64,000 bases of DNA, from positions 186,001 to 250,000 of the forward strand of contig JAIYAR010000013.1 of NCBI GenBank assembly GCA_027488985.1, in the 5' to 3' direction. The DNA comes from Comamonadaceae bacterium. GTDB taxonomy: Bacteria > Pseudomonadota > Gammaproteobacteria > Burkholderiales > Burkholderiaceae_C. Each line of letters opens with the position of its first letter. The first letter of the stretch is position 1. The position numbers and the translations under genes are program-made. This document shows, piece by piece, positions 38,101 to 45,548 of this stretch. The notes under the pieces are model-generated. The model saw only the letters and a program-made list of their open reading frames with translations. It was not told the DNA's origin and searched no databases.

Positions 38101-38733
38101 TTTGATGACGTGATCGCCGACATGAACATGGCCGGCTACGCGTTCGACACCAGCTGGTTCGCCCCGCACTACGAGTTCCGCTTCCCCATGGTGGGCTCGG
38201 TCAAGAGCATGGGCGTCGAGCTGACGTTGCGCAACGCGCTGGAGCCTTGGCATGTGATGGGCGAAGAAAGCTCCGCCGGCGGGACCGCCCGCTATGTGGA
38301 CTCCAGCCTGGAACGACTGGAAGTGCGCGTGACCGGCCTCAACGAGAGTCGCTACGTGGTGACCTGCAATGGCGAAGCCCTGCCCATGACCAGCACTGGC
38401 ACGGTGGGTGAATTTGTAGCCGCCGTGCGCTACAAAGCCTGGAACCCGCCGAGCAGCCTGCACCCCACTATCGGTGTGCACGCCCCGCTGACCTTTGACA
38501 TTGTGGATACCTGGATGAAGCGCTCGCTGGGCGGCTGCCAGTACTTTGTGGCCCACCCCGGCGGGCGCAATTACGACACCTTCCCGGTCAACAGCTACGA
38601 GGCCGAAAGCCGCCGCCTCTCGCGATTCAGTCCATTGGGGCACACCCCGGGCATGCTGGTGGTACCACCCGCCACCATCCATGTGCCTGGCAGCAAGGAG
38701 TTCCCGTTCACCAAAGACATGCGCAGGAATTGA
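35185..38733 (+). CDS. Transglutaminase-like plus DUF2126 protein (COG4196 type)
   Basis: A very large soluble protein of 1182 residues. The N-terminal beta domain starts [18 protein letters not shown]. The transglutaminase-like core has C180 ([16 protein letters not shown]), H229 ([12 protein letters not shown]) and D245 (IGLDATSG), a complete triad. From about residue 330 the DUF2126 part begins with [25 protein letters not shown] and continues with [49 protein letters not shown] and [20 protein letters not shown]. The GGNH and HRSE motifs suggest a metal- or nucleotide-binding amidoligase-like domain. The ATG at 35185 is chosen because homology starts there. It lies near the split ATP-grasp/alpha-E pair. 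Confidence 0.92.
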   Translation: [1182 protein letters not shown]

Positions 38734-38768
38734 TCTGAAGCGTCATATGGTTCGCATCTAATCTGCTG

Positions 38769-39866
38769 ATGCGAATGTCTTTCCTCCGCCAGCAGCCCCG
38801 GCTGCACGGGCCTGCGTTACTGCTGTGCAGCGCGCTGGCCAGTGCAGCCTTTTTGCTCATGGGCGTACCTGCGGGCATGCTGCTGGGATGCATGCTGGCT
38901 GCCGTGCTTCTGGCCACCCAAGACATGAACGTGCAGGTGCCAGCCCCTTTGTTTGCCATTGGCCAGTCGGTCATCGCCTGCCTGATGGCGCACAGCCTGC
39001 ATTTCGAAGTGCTGCACCGCGTAGCCGGCGAATGGCCTCTATTTCTCGGGATTGCGTTCGCCGTCATGGCGGCCAGTGCGCTGCTGGGTTACTGGCTGAT
39101 GCGCAGCGGCTTGCTGCCCGGCAGCACCGCCATCTGGGGCCTGGCACCGGGCGCGGCCTCTGCCATGGTGCTGATGGCCGGTGATTTCGGTGCGGACACC
39201 CGGCTGGTGGCATTCATGCAGTACCTGCGTGTCGCCATGGTCACGGCGATTGCTTCGCTGGTGGCCCACTTTGCAGCAGGCATTGCTTCCAACCCTGAGC
39301 CCGTCGCACCCGGTTGGGATGTCCAGCTGGCCTATTGGCTGCACATCCAGAACCCTGTGCATGCGAGCCTGACTCTGGCCCTGGTGTTGGTCGCTGCCTG
39401 GCTGGGTCGCATCCTCACCGTCCCGGGTGGCCCTTTACTGATCCCCATGATGCTGGGCCTAGCCATGGACAACCTCAGCCCCTGGAGGCTGGAGCTGCCG
39501 GGCCCGCTGCTGGCGCTGGCCTATGCCGCGCTGGGCTGGGGCATAGGTCTGCGCTTCAACCGCGAAATTCTGGAACACGCCTGGCGGGTGTTGCCGCGGG
39601 TGTTGGTCGCCATTTTTGCCCTGATCATGCTCGGTTTGTTGATTGCCGGCTGCTTGATGTGGTTCGCAGACGTAGCCCCCCTCACCGCCTACCTGGCCAC
39701 CAGCCCCGGTGGTGCGGACTCGGTGGCCGTAATTGCTGTGGGCAGCGCCGTGGATGCAGGTTTTGTGATGGCCATGCAGATGGTCCGTTTTTTCATGGTC
39801 TTGCTGCTGGGCCCGCGTCTCTCTCGCTGGCTGGTGCAGCGCCTGTCGGGCCGCAGTGCGGCCTGA
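38769..39866 (+). CDS. AbrB-family membrane protein (AbrB duplication, PF05145)
   Basis: A 365-residue polytopic inner-membrane protein with about ten helices arranged in two similar halves. The hallmark segments are LPGSTAIWGLAPGAASAMVLM in the first half and TAYLATSPGGADSVAVIAV in the second, the repeated APG-x-S/D motif of the family. Despite the AbrB name it is not a DNA-binding regulator. Members are sometimes annotated ammonia monooxygenase, without basis. It starts 35 bases after the DUF2126 gene and may be co-transcribed. The transport substrate is unknown. Confidence 0.88.
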   Translation: MRMSFLRQQPRLHGPALLLCSALASAAFLLMGVPAGMLLGCMLAAVLLATQDMNVQVPAPLFAIGQSVIACLMAHSLHFEVLHRVAGEWPLFLGIAFAVMAASALLGYWLMRSGLLPGSTAIWGLAPGAASAMVLMAGDFGADTRLVAFMQYLRVAMVTAIASLVAHFAAGIASNPEPVAPGWDVQLAYWLHIQNPVHASLTLALVLVAAWLGRILTVPGGPLLIPMMLGLAMDNLSPWRLELPGPLLALAYAALGWGIGLRFNREILEHAWRVLPRVLVAIFALIMLGLLIAGCLMWFADVAPLTAYLATSPGGADSVAVIAVGSAVDAGFVMAMQMVRFFMVLLLGPRLSRWLVQRLSGRSAA

Positions 39867-39900
39867 CGCGTCTCTTTTTTTCAACTCAAACAGGATGTTT

Positions 39901-40608
39901 ATGCCTTCTATCAACTTCATCGGCGGCGAAAAAGGCGGCGTCGGCAAATCAGTCGTCGCCCGCCTGCTGGCCCAGCACTTCATTGACAAGGGGCGCGCTT
40001 TCACCGGTTTCGACACCGACCGCTCCCACACTTCCTTCACCCGCTTTTATGCAGACTACGCCTCCCCCGTGGTGGTGGATACCTACGAAGGTCTGGACCT
40101 GATTGCTGCCGTGTTTGAGGAAGAGCCTGCTGAAGGCCCTATGCCCAACGTCATCGTCGATCTGGCAGCCCAGACTGCCGCGCCTTTGGCACGCTGGGTG
40201 AGAGACTCCGACCTCGTCTCCCTGATGGCCAGCATGGGGATTACCGTGAACTTCTGGCACGTTGCTGATGCCGGCAAGGACTCCGTGGACCTGCTGGACC
40301 GCCTGGTTGCCACCTATGGCGCCGGCCCCAACTACATCGTGGTGAAAAACCTGGGCCGGGGCAGCGACTTCTCGCAACTCGAAGATTCTGCTGCGCTCAA
40401 GAAGGCCGTGGCACTGGGTGCCCATGTCATTAGCCTGCCCCAGTTGCATGAAGCCAGCATGCGCAAGATCGACCGCCAGAACGCCAGCTTCTGGGCGGCA
40501 GTGAACCACAAGGAGGGTCCAGACGCCTTAGGTATGCTGGAGCGCCAACGGGTCAAGACTTGGCTCAAAAGCTGTTACGCCACGCTGGATGCGCTGCCAT
40601 TGAGCTGA
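39901..40608 (+). CDS. ParA/MinD-like P-loop ATPase, orphan
   Basis: 235 residues with a deviant Walker A, GGEKGGVGKS (residues 8-17), followed by VVARLLAQHFIDKGRAFTGFDTDRSH. The Walker B region is NVIVDLAAQTAAPLARW. The deviant first lysine of the GKGGVGKS class is retained. No ParB, MinE, flagellar or plasmid genes are nearby, so a partition role is not supported. The ATG at 39901 has AGG 6 bases upstream. The 34-base gap after the AbrB-type gene suggests one operon with it. The next gene has its own FNR-type promoter. The cargo or partner is unknown. Confidence 0.8.
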   Translation: MPSINFIGGEKGGVGKSVVARLLAQHFIDKGRAFTGFDTDRSHTSFTRFYADYASPVVVDTYEGLDLIAAVFEEEPAEGPMPNVIVDLAAQTAAPLARWVRDSDLVSLMASMGITVNFWHVADAGKDSVDLLDRLVATYGAGPNYIVVKNLGRGSDFSQLEDSAALKKAVALGAHVISLPQLHEASMRKIDRQNASFWAAVNHKEGPDALGMLERQRVKTWLKSCYATLDALPLS

Positions 40609-40652
40609 ACGGGAGCCCCGGAAACACAACACTGGAGTGCTTTAGCCGGGTA

Positions 40653-40666
40653 TTGATCAGGATCAA
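40653..40666 (+). promoter_or_regulatory. FNR/ANR-type binding site upstream of the HiPIP gene
   Basis: TTGATCAGGATCAA matches TTGAT-N4-ATCAA exactly. A GAGAAT at 40689-40694 lies where the -10 of a class II FNR promoter would fall if the site is centred at -41.5. The gene start is 83 bases downstream. Confidence 0.75.
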
Positions 40667-40748
40667 GGGCCGGAATCCGGCTTTTGATGAGAATGCCCAT
40701 CTGACCCGCTATCGTGCGGGCACGCTTTTCACCTTAGGAAACCAAGCC

Positions 40749-41054
40749 ATGACACAACGTCGCGAATTCATCCTTCACGTCGCACTCGGCAGCACTGCGC
40801 TGCTGGCAAGCCAGGTTCAAGCCGCTACCCCCATGCTGGCAGAGACCGACCCCCAGGCCGGTGCACTCGGCTACAAGGCAGACGCCACCAAGGTGGACAA
40901 AACCAAGTTCCCCAAATATGCAGCGGGCCAGCTGTGCAACAACTGCGCGCTTTACCAAGGCAAAGCTGCTGACGCCGCTGCCGGTTGCCCCCTGTTTGCC
41001 GGCAAGCAAGTGGCCGGAAAAGGCTGGTGCAGCGCCTACGCCAAAAAGGCCTGA
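40749..41054 (+). CDS. High-potential iron-sulfur protein (HiPIP)
   Basis: A 101-residue periplasmic electron carrier with a 4Fe-4S cluster. The N-terminus TQRREFILHVALGSTALLA is a twin-arginine signal (RR at residues 4-5), expected because HiPIP is folded with its cluster before export. The cluster ligands are C63, C66, C80 and C94 (CNNC, GCPLF, GWCSAYAK). HiPIPs donate electrons to photosynthetic reaction centres or terminal oxidases in related Burkholderiales. No photosynthesis gene is visible here. The perfect FNR-type box upstream suggests oxygen-regulated expression, and a strong terminator follows. Confidence 0.95.
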   Translation: MTQRREFILHVALGSTALLASQVQAATPMLAETDPQAGALGYKADATKVDKTKFPKYAAGQLCNNCALYQGKAADAAAGCPLFAGKQVAGKGWCSAYAKKA

Positions 41055-41082
41055 GACCCCGACCGGCGCAAGCTGATCACCA

Positions 41083-41109
41083 AAGCCACCGCAGCCGGTG
41101 GCTTTTTTA
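41083..41109. terminator. Bidirectional terminator between the HiPIP and flavin reductase genes
   Basis: AAGCCACC (41083-41090), a 6-base loop, then GGTGGCTT (41097-41104) and a T-run on the plus strand; the A-rich flank also serves the minus strand. Confidence 0.88.
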
Positions 41110-41727
41110 TTGGGGACGGAAAAGACGAAAGAGCTGCTCCGGCCCAATGGTGAAATAGTCCGCCGGTCCGCCACCTCGCAGCACATGTCCTGCAGCGGCA
41201 GTGTCGTACACGCCGTCCACCAGTAGCGACGGGGCGATGTGCACACCCACCACTTCGCCCAGCACCAGCCAAGTCGGCACCGTCGCACCGGCGGCCGTTT
41301 GCAGTTGCAAAATTTGTGTGCACCGGCACTCAAAACTGACAGGACTCTCCAATACCCGCGGCACAGCCACCACCCGTGAAGCCATCGGCGTCAGGCCTGC
41401 CAGCGCAAACTCATCAACCTCGGGCCCTACGGCCGCACAGGTCTGGTTCATCGCCTCGACCAACGGGCGTGTCACCAAATTCCAGACAAACTCACCCGTC
41501 GCTTCCACATTGCGCACTGTGTCCTTGTGCCCGATGCTGGCAAAACCCACGATGGGCGGCACGTAATTGAATGCATTAAAAAAGCTGTAAGGCGCGAGGT
41601 TGAGTGCGCCATCAGCGCTACGGGTAGAGATCCAGCCGATAGGCCGTGGACCCACAATCGCATTGAAGGGGTCATGTTTCAGGCCGTGACCCGAGCGCGG
41701 TTCGAAGAAATAGGGTTGATCAGACAC
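41107..41727 (-). CDS. Flavin reductase-like FMN-binding protein
   Basis: 206 residues from the GTG at 41727 (GAGG 8 bases upstream on the minus strand). The segments FNAIVGPRPIGWISTRSADG, NLAPYSFFNAFNYVPPIVGFAS and DTVRNVEATGEFVWNLVT are the split-barrel flavin reductase fold (DIM6/NTAB family), in which FMN is bound at the RPIGW/NLAPYS region. Such proteins supply reduced flavin or reduce diverse substrates. It is monocistronic and divergent from the fused ATP-grasp gene. The partner oxygenase, if any, is not in the window. Confidence 0.87.
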   Translation of the reverse strand: MSDQPYFFEPRSGHGLKHDPFNAIVGPRPIGWISTRSADGALNLAPYSFFNAFNYVPPIVGFASIGHKDTVRNVEATGEFVWNLVTRPLVEAMNQTCAAVGPEVDEFALAGLTPMASRVVAVPRVLESPVSFECRCTQILQLQTAAGATVPTWLVLGEVVGVHIAPSLLVDGVYDTAAAGHVLRGGGPADYFTIGPEQLFRLFRPQ

Positions 41728-41825
41728 AGTCTTGGCCTCAGGCGGAAAACAGGTCACCAGTATGACCGGCACGGGGTTTGCTTGCACACGGAAGTTCCGG
41801 CCGCAGGCTGGCATACTTCAGCCCA

Positions 41826-44447
41826 GTGACACCCACAGAAGAATCCCGATCCGACGACCCTGGCGACGCTGCAGCCGATGTGCTGCGCTACGCCCATGCA
41901 TGCGCGGCGACCCAAGGACACTTTGACGAGCTCCGTGGCGCTATCAATTCCGAAGCTGCCGACGCATATTTGACGGGCGTCTGGCGTCAATTTTTCAATA
42001 ACATGGAGGGTGGCAGTGAAGCTGCCCTCGACCAGCACATCGCCAGCCTGCAACGGCAAATTCGCGACAACGGCGTCACTTACAACGTATATGCCGATGC
42101 TGAAGGTCCGCAGCGCCCCTGGTCGCTGGACCTTTTCCCCCTGATCGTCGACGCCCCCGATTGGGCACATATCGAGGCGGGTGTGCAGCAGCGAATGCGC
42201 CTGCTGGATGCCGTCATGGCCGATGTTTATGGCCCTCAAGACCTGCTACGACGCGGCTTGCTTCCGCCGGCCTTGGTGCATGGCCACCCCGGCTACTTGC
42301 GCCCCATGGCTGATGTGCCACCCGTAGGAGGTGTGCACCTGCATGTGGCTGCCTTTGACATGGCACGCGGGCCGGATGGCAACTGGTGGGTGGTCGGCCA
42401 GCGTTGCCAGGCGCCCAGTGGCTTGGGCTATTTGCTGGAGAACCGGTTGGCCGTGTCCAGGCAGTTCCCGCAAGCCTTCCAGGCCCTCAAGGTGCAGCGC
42501 CTGGCCAGGACCTACCGGGCGCTGATGGACAGCCTCAAAACGGCCAGCCCGGCCGGTGCCCAGGCCCACATCGCACTGCTCACCCCCGGCCCCTACAACG
42601 AAACCTACTTTGAGCACGCCTACCTCGCCCGCTACCTCGGCCTCACGCTGGTCGAAGGCAGCGACCTCATCGTGCGTGATGAGCGCCTCTTCCTCAAAAC
42701 ACTGCGCGGTCTGGTGCCGGTGCACGGGCTGCTCAAGCGGGTGGACGACCAATATCTGGATCCGCTGGAGCTACGGCCCGACTCCACGCTGGGCGTGCCC
42801 GGCTTGTTGCAAGCCATACGCGCGGGCAACGTGCTGGTGGCCAACACCCCGGGCTCGGCGTTTTTGGAGTCTCCGGCCTTGCTGGGCTTTCTGCCGGCTA
42901 TTGCTCAAGCATTGCTCGGTGAGAGTTTGAGCCTGCCGGCCCTGTCGACTTGGTGGTGCGGTGAGCGCAGTGCCATGGAAGCTGCATTGCCCCTGCTCGG
43001 CGAACGCACCATAAAACCTACCTATCCGGGCTCCAGCATCCACCCCAGCTTTGACGCCGTGCTGGGGCACACCATGCAGCAAAGCGCCTTGGACCGCCTG
43101 GCAGGCCGCATCGTGCGCCAGAGCGAAGAGCACACGGTTCAGGCCTACATGCCGCTCTCGCAAATGCCAACGTGGCGCAGCGATGCAGACGGCAAAGGCA
43201 ATGGCGCCATGGAAGCCCGTTCAGTCATGTTGCGGGTATTTGCCGTGTCTGACGGGCGGGACGCGAGCGGCCAACCCAAGTGGCAGGTGCTGCCCGGTGG
43301 GCTGGCGCGCGTGGCAGGTGCCAGCGCGGACATTGCCTCCATGCAGCGTGGTGGCAGCAGTGCTGACGTGTGGGCCCTTACCCGTGGCGAAGTGGACACC
43401 ACCACCCTGCTGCCCACCACGCTGACACCGGCCGTGCTGGCCCAGCGCAAACGCCTGGTCACCAGCCGCGCCGCAGAAAACCTGTACTGGCTGGGCCGCT
43501 ACACGGAGCGCGCCGACAACACCATCCGCTTGGCCCGCCTGGCCTTGGAGTACTTGGGCGGTGAAGAACAGTCCAGCGCCCCATTGCTGCAATGGTTGAC
43601 GCAGCTAGCCCAGATCAACACCCTGGTGCTGCCGGGCGTGCCATCCGCTGTGCAAGCGCGGCGGGTCTTTGAGCGCTCCATCATTGCCAGCCTGGCCTCG
43701 CCGGACGGCGCTACCAGCGTGGGCTACAACATGCGGGCCCTGAAGATGGCGGCAGCCACCGTCCGCGAGCGCCTGTCGCAAGAACACTGGAGCACCATCG
43801 TCCGGGCAGAGGAAGAAATGTTCCAGCGCTGCGCCCAACTGGCCGCCCAGGGCGACTACGCGCCCAACCAGGCCCTGCGCATCCTCAAAGATGCCAGCGA
43901 CCACCTGGCTGCGATTACCGGCGCCCAAACCGACCGCATGACCCGTGACGATGGCTGGCGCCTGCTGAGCATCGGCCGTCATGTGGAGCGGCTGAACTTT
44001 TTGGCCACTGCGCTGGACCAGTCCTTTGACACCGGCGCGGTGGACACCGACGGCGGATTTGAAGCCTTGCTGGGCCTGTTTGACAGCACCATCACCTTCC
44101 ACGCCCAGTACCAGCAAAGTCGCGATGTGGCTGCGCTGATCGATCTGCTGGTGCTGGACCGCGACAACCCCCGCTCCTTGGCCTGGGTAGCGCACACCCT
44201 GCGCGGTCGCCTGGCGAAACTGGCCCTGAGCCCTGCCAACGAGCTGAGCCCCATGAGCTTGCAAGTGCCCGCCCCCGAAAGTTGGGACCTGGCCGCCCTG
44301 TGCGAAAGCCCTGCAGGAGAGCCGGTGATGCAGCCGCTGCGCGACCTGCTCGCATCGCTGTGTACGGCGGCCTACACGGTGTCCGAAGACATCAGCACCA
44401 CCTATTTCACCCATTCCGGGGAAACCAAGCAAAGCGTGGGCACCTGA
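41826..44447 (+). CDS. Fused circularly permuted ATP-grasp plus alpha-E protein
   Basis: An 873-residue protein. The first half (about 1-540) resembles the COG2308 ATP-grasp: IRDNGVTYNVYADAEGPQRPW, NWWVVGQRCQAPSGLGYLLENR, LLTPGPYNETYFEHAYLA, RVDDQYLDPLELRPDSTLG. However, the Gly-rich loop of the 30949 paralogue is replaced by TIKPTYPGSSIHPSF (about 395-409), and the SSQGGGTKDTW motif by MQRGGSSADVW. The second half (from about 547) is an alpha-E domain: RAAENLYWLGRYTERADN and LLSIGRHVERLNFLATALDQ. The GTG at 41826 is the preferred start. A dispersed element encodes about residues 38-56. The stop overlaps the next gene (TGATG). Confidence 0.9.
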   Translation: MTPTEESRSDDPGDAAADVLRYAHACAATQGHFDELRGAINSEAADAYLTGVWRQFFNNMEGGSEAALDQHIASLQRQIRDNGVTYNVYADAEGPQRPWSLDLFPLIVDAPDWAHIEAGVQQRMRLLDAVMADVYGPQDLLRRGLLPPALVHGHPGYLRPMADVPPVGGVHLHVAAFDMARGPDGNWWVVGQRCQAPSGLGYLLENRLAVSRQFPQAFQALKVQRLARTYRALMDSLKTASPAGAQAHIALLTPGPYNETYFEHAYLARYLGLTLVEGSDLIVRDERLFLKTLRGLVPVHGLLKRVDDQYLDPLELRPDSTLGVPGLLQAIRAGNVLVANTPGSAFLESPALLGFLPAIAQALLGESLSLPALSTWWCGERSAMEAALPLLGERTIKPTYPGSSIHPSFDAVLGHTMQQSALDRLAGRIVRQSEEHTVQAYMPLSQMPTWRSDADGKGNGAMEARSVMLRVFAVSDGRDASGQPKWQVLPGGLARVAGASADIASMQRGGSSADVWALTRGEVDTTTLLPTTLTPAVLAQRKRLVTSRAAENLYWLGRYTERADNTIRLARLALEYLGGEEQSSAPLLQWLTQLAQINTLVLPGVPSAVQARRVFERSIIASLASPDGATSVGYNMRALKMAAATVRERLSQEHWSTIVRAEEEMFQRCAQLAAQGDYAPNQALRILKDASDHLAAITGAQTDRMTRDDGWRLLSIGRHVERLNFLATALDQSFDTGAVDTDGGFEALLGLFDSTITFHAQYQQSRDVAALIDLLVLDRDNPRSLAWVAHTLRGRLAKLALSPANELSPMSLQVPAPESWDLAALCESPAGEPVMQPLRDLLASLCTAAYTVSEDISTTYFTHSGETKQSVGT
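41940..41992 (-). repeat. Dispersed palindromic element, copy 9 (inside the fused ATP-grasp gene)
   Basis: GCTATCAATTCCGAAGCTGC, then CGACGCATATTTGACGGGCG, then a diverged end with CAATTT. It encodes about residues 38-56. Confidence 0.62.
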
Positions 44448-45448
44448 TGCTGTTGCAAGTGACCCACGAAACGCGGTACGACTACCAGCCCGCCGTAGAA
44501 ACCGCCCAGCATGTGGCCTACCTGGAGCCCCTCGCCCATGGCAGCCAGAACGTACTGAGCCACAGCTTGTTGATCAACCCGCAGCCTGCCCAGCAGCGCA
44601 GCGCGGCTGACGTGTTCGGCAACCACCGGTGCTTTTTTTCCTTGCAGGTGCCCCATGGCATTTTGCAGGTGCGGGCCTGCAGCCTGGTCTCCACCCGCGA
44701 GACGGAAAAACCGGCTAGCAGCCTGCCGTGGGAAAACCTGCGCGACCGCTTGCGTTACCAGGCCGCCACCGTCTACGAGCCTGCCGCCGAATTTGTGTTT
44801 GCCAGCGCCTTTGTGCCCCGCCAGCTGGAGTTTGCAGGCTATGCGCGCCCCAGCTTCAGCGCCGGTGCCGATGTGCTGAGCGTGGCCCGTGACCTGATGG
44901 AGCGGATTCACACCGACTTCACCTACGAGACCAACAGCACCCAGATCAACACCCCGGCACTGCAAGCGCTGGAGCAGCGCAAGGGCGTTTGCCAGGACTT
45001 TGCACACATCATGTTGGCTTGCTGGCGCAGCATGAGCCTGCCTGCGCGCTATGTAAGCGGCTACCTGCTGACCCGGCCTGCACCGGGCGAGGTGAAGCTG
45101 ATCGGGAGCGACGCATCGCACGCTTGGGTGAGCATTTACGTGCCTGACCTGCCGGAAGGAGAACGCTGGGTAGATTTCGACCCTACCAACAACCGCTGGG
45201 GTTGGCATGCGCCGGGGGTGGACTATGTGACGGTGGCCACCGGTAGGGATTTTGGCGATGTATCACCTCTGCGCGGTGTGATCCACGGAGGCTCACGGCA
45301 CACCTTGACAGTAGGGGTAACGGTGGAAGAAATCGGCACACAAGCGCAGGGTGCGCCCGCGCCTGACCATAATGACGCACCGGCACAGACGGAAGTTGTT
45401 CCCCTGGCGACGCAAAGCCAGTCTCAATCCCAATCGCAGTCGGGTTGA
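44447..45448 (+). CDS. Transglutaminase-like protein (partner of the fused ATP-grasp/alpha-E)
   Basis: A 333-residue soluble protein. The N-terminal beta domain opens LLQVTHETRYDYQPAVETAQH. The core triad is C182 (RKGVCQDFAHIMLACW), H225 (SDASHAWVSIYVPD) and D245 (WVDFDPTNNRWG), followed by the family C-terminus GRDFGDVSPLRGVIHGG. The tail ends ATQSQSQSQSQSG, a run of Gln-Ser pairs encoded by a slippage-prone hexanucleotide-like repeat. The ATG overlaps the stop of the upstream gene, so co-translation is expected. In such systems the enzyme may cleave or form isopeptide bonds on a peptide made by the ATP-grasp protein; this is inference. Confidence 0.92.
   Translation: MLLQVTHETRYDYQPAVETAQHVAYLEPLAHGSQNVLSHSLLINPQPAQQRSAADVFGNHRCFFSLQVPHGILQVRACSLVSTRETEKPASSLPWENLRDRLRYQAATVYEPAAEFVFASAFVPRQLEFAGYARPSFSAGADVLSVARDLMERIHTDFTYETNSTQINTPALQALEQRKGVCQDFAHIMLACWRSMSLPARYVSGYLLTRPAPGEVKLIGSDASHAWVSIYVPDLPEGERWVDFDPTNNRWGWHAPGVDYVTVATGRDFGDVSPLRGVIHGGSRHTLTVGVTVEEIGTQAQGAPAPDHNDAPAQTEVVPLATQSQSQSQSQSG
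45410..45446 (+). repeat. Gln-Ser coding microsatellite
   Basis: A run of six-base CAR-TCN-like units at the 3' end of the transglutaminase gene encodes QSQSQSQSQS. The third positions vary, so it is maintained as an amino-acid repeat as much as a DNA repeat. Confidence 0.6.
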
Positions 45449-45468
45449 GTCGGGGTCAAGTGCCTCCT

Positions 45469-45523
45469 GCTATTATTTTCGTAGCTACTCGCGCACATTC
45501 CATAAGCGCCAGAAGCACTTTTT
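45469..45523 (-). repeat. Dispersed palindromic element, copy 10 (intergenic, before ridA-like gene)
   Basis: GCTATTATTTTCGTAGCTAC, then TCGCGCACATTCCATAAGCG, then CCAGAAGC. A full-length copy in the reverse orientation. Confidence 0.82.
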
Positions 45524-45548
45524 ACTTGTAACCATTGAGATCAACGCC

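Noticed and set aside
35827..38682. A 951-codon minus-strand frame opposite the DUF2126 gene
   Set aside because: Antisense shadow with His/Gly/Val-rich composition; the plus-strand protein has a full domain signature.
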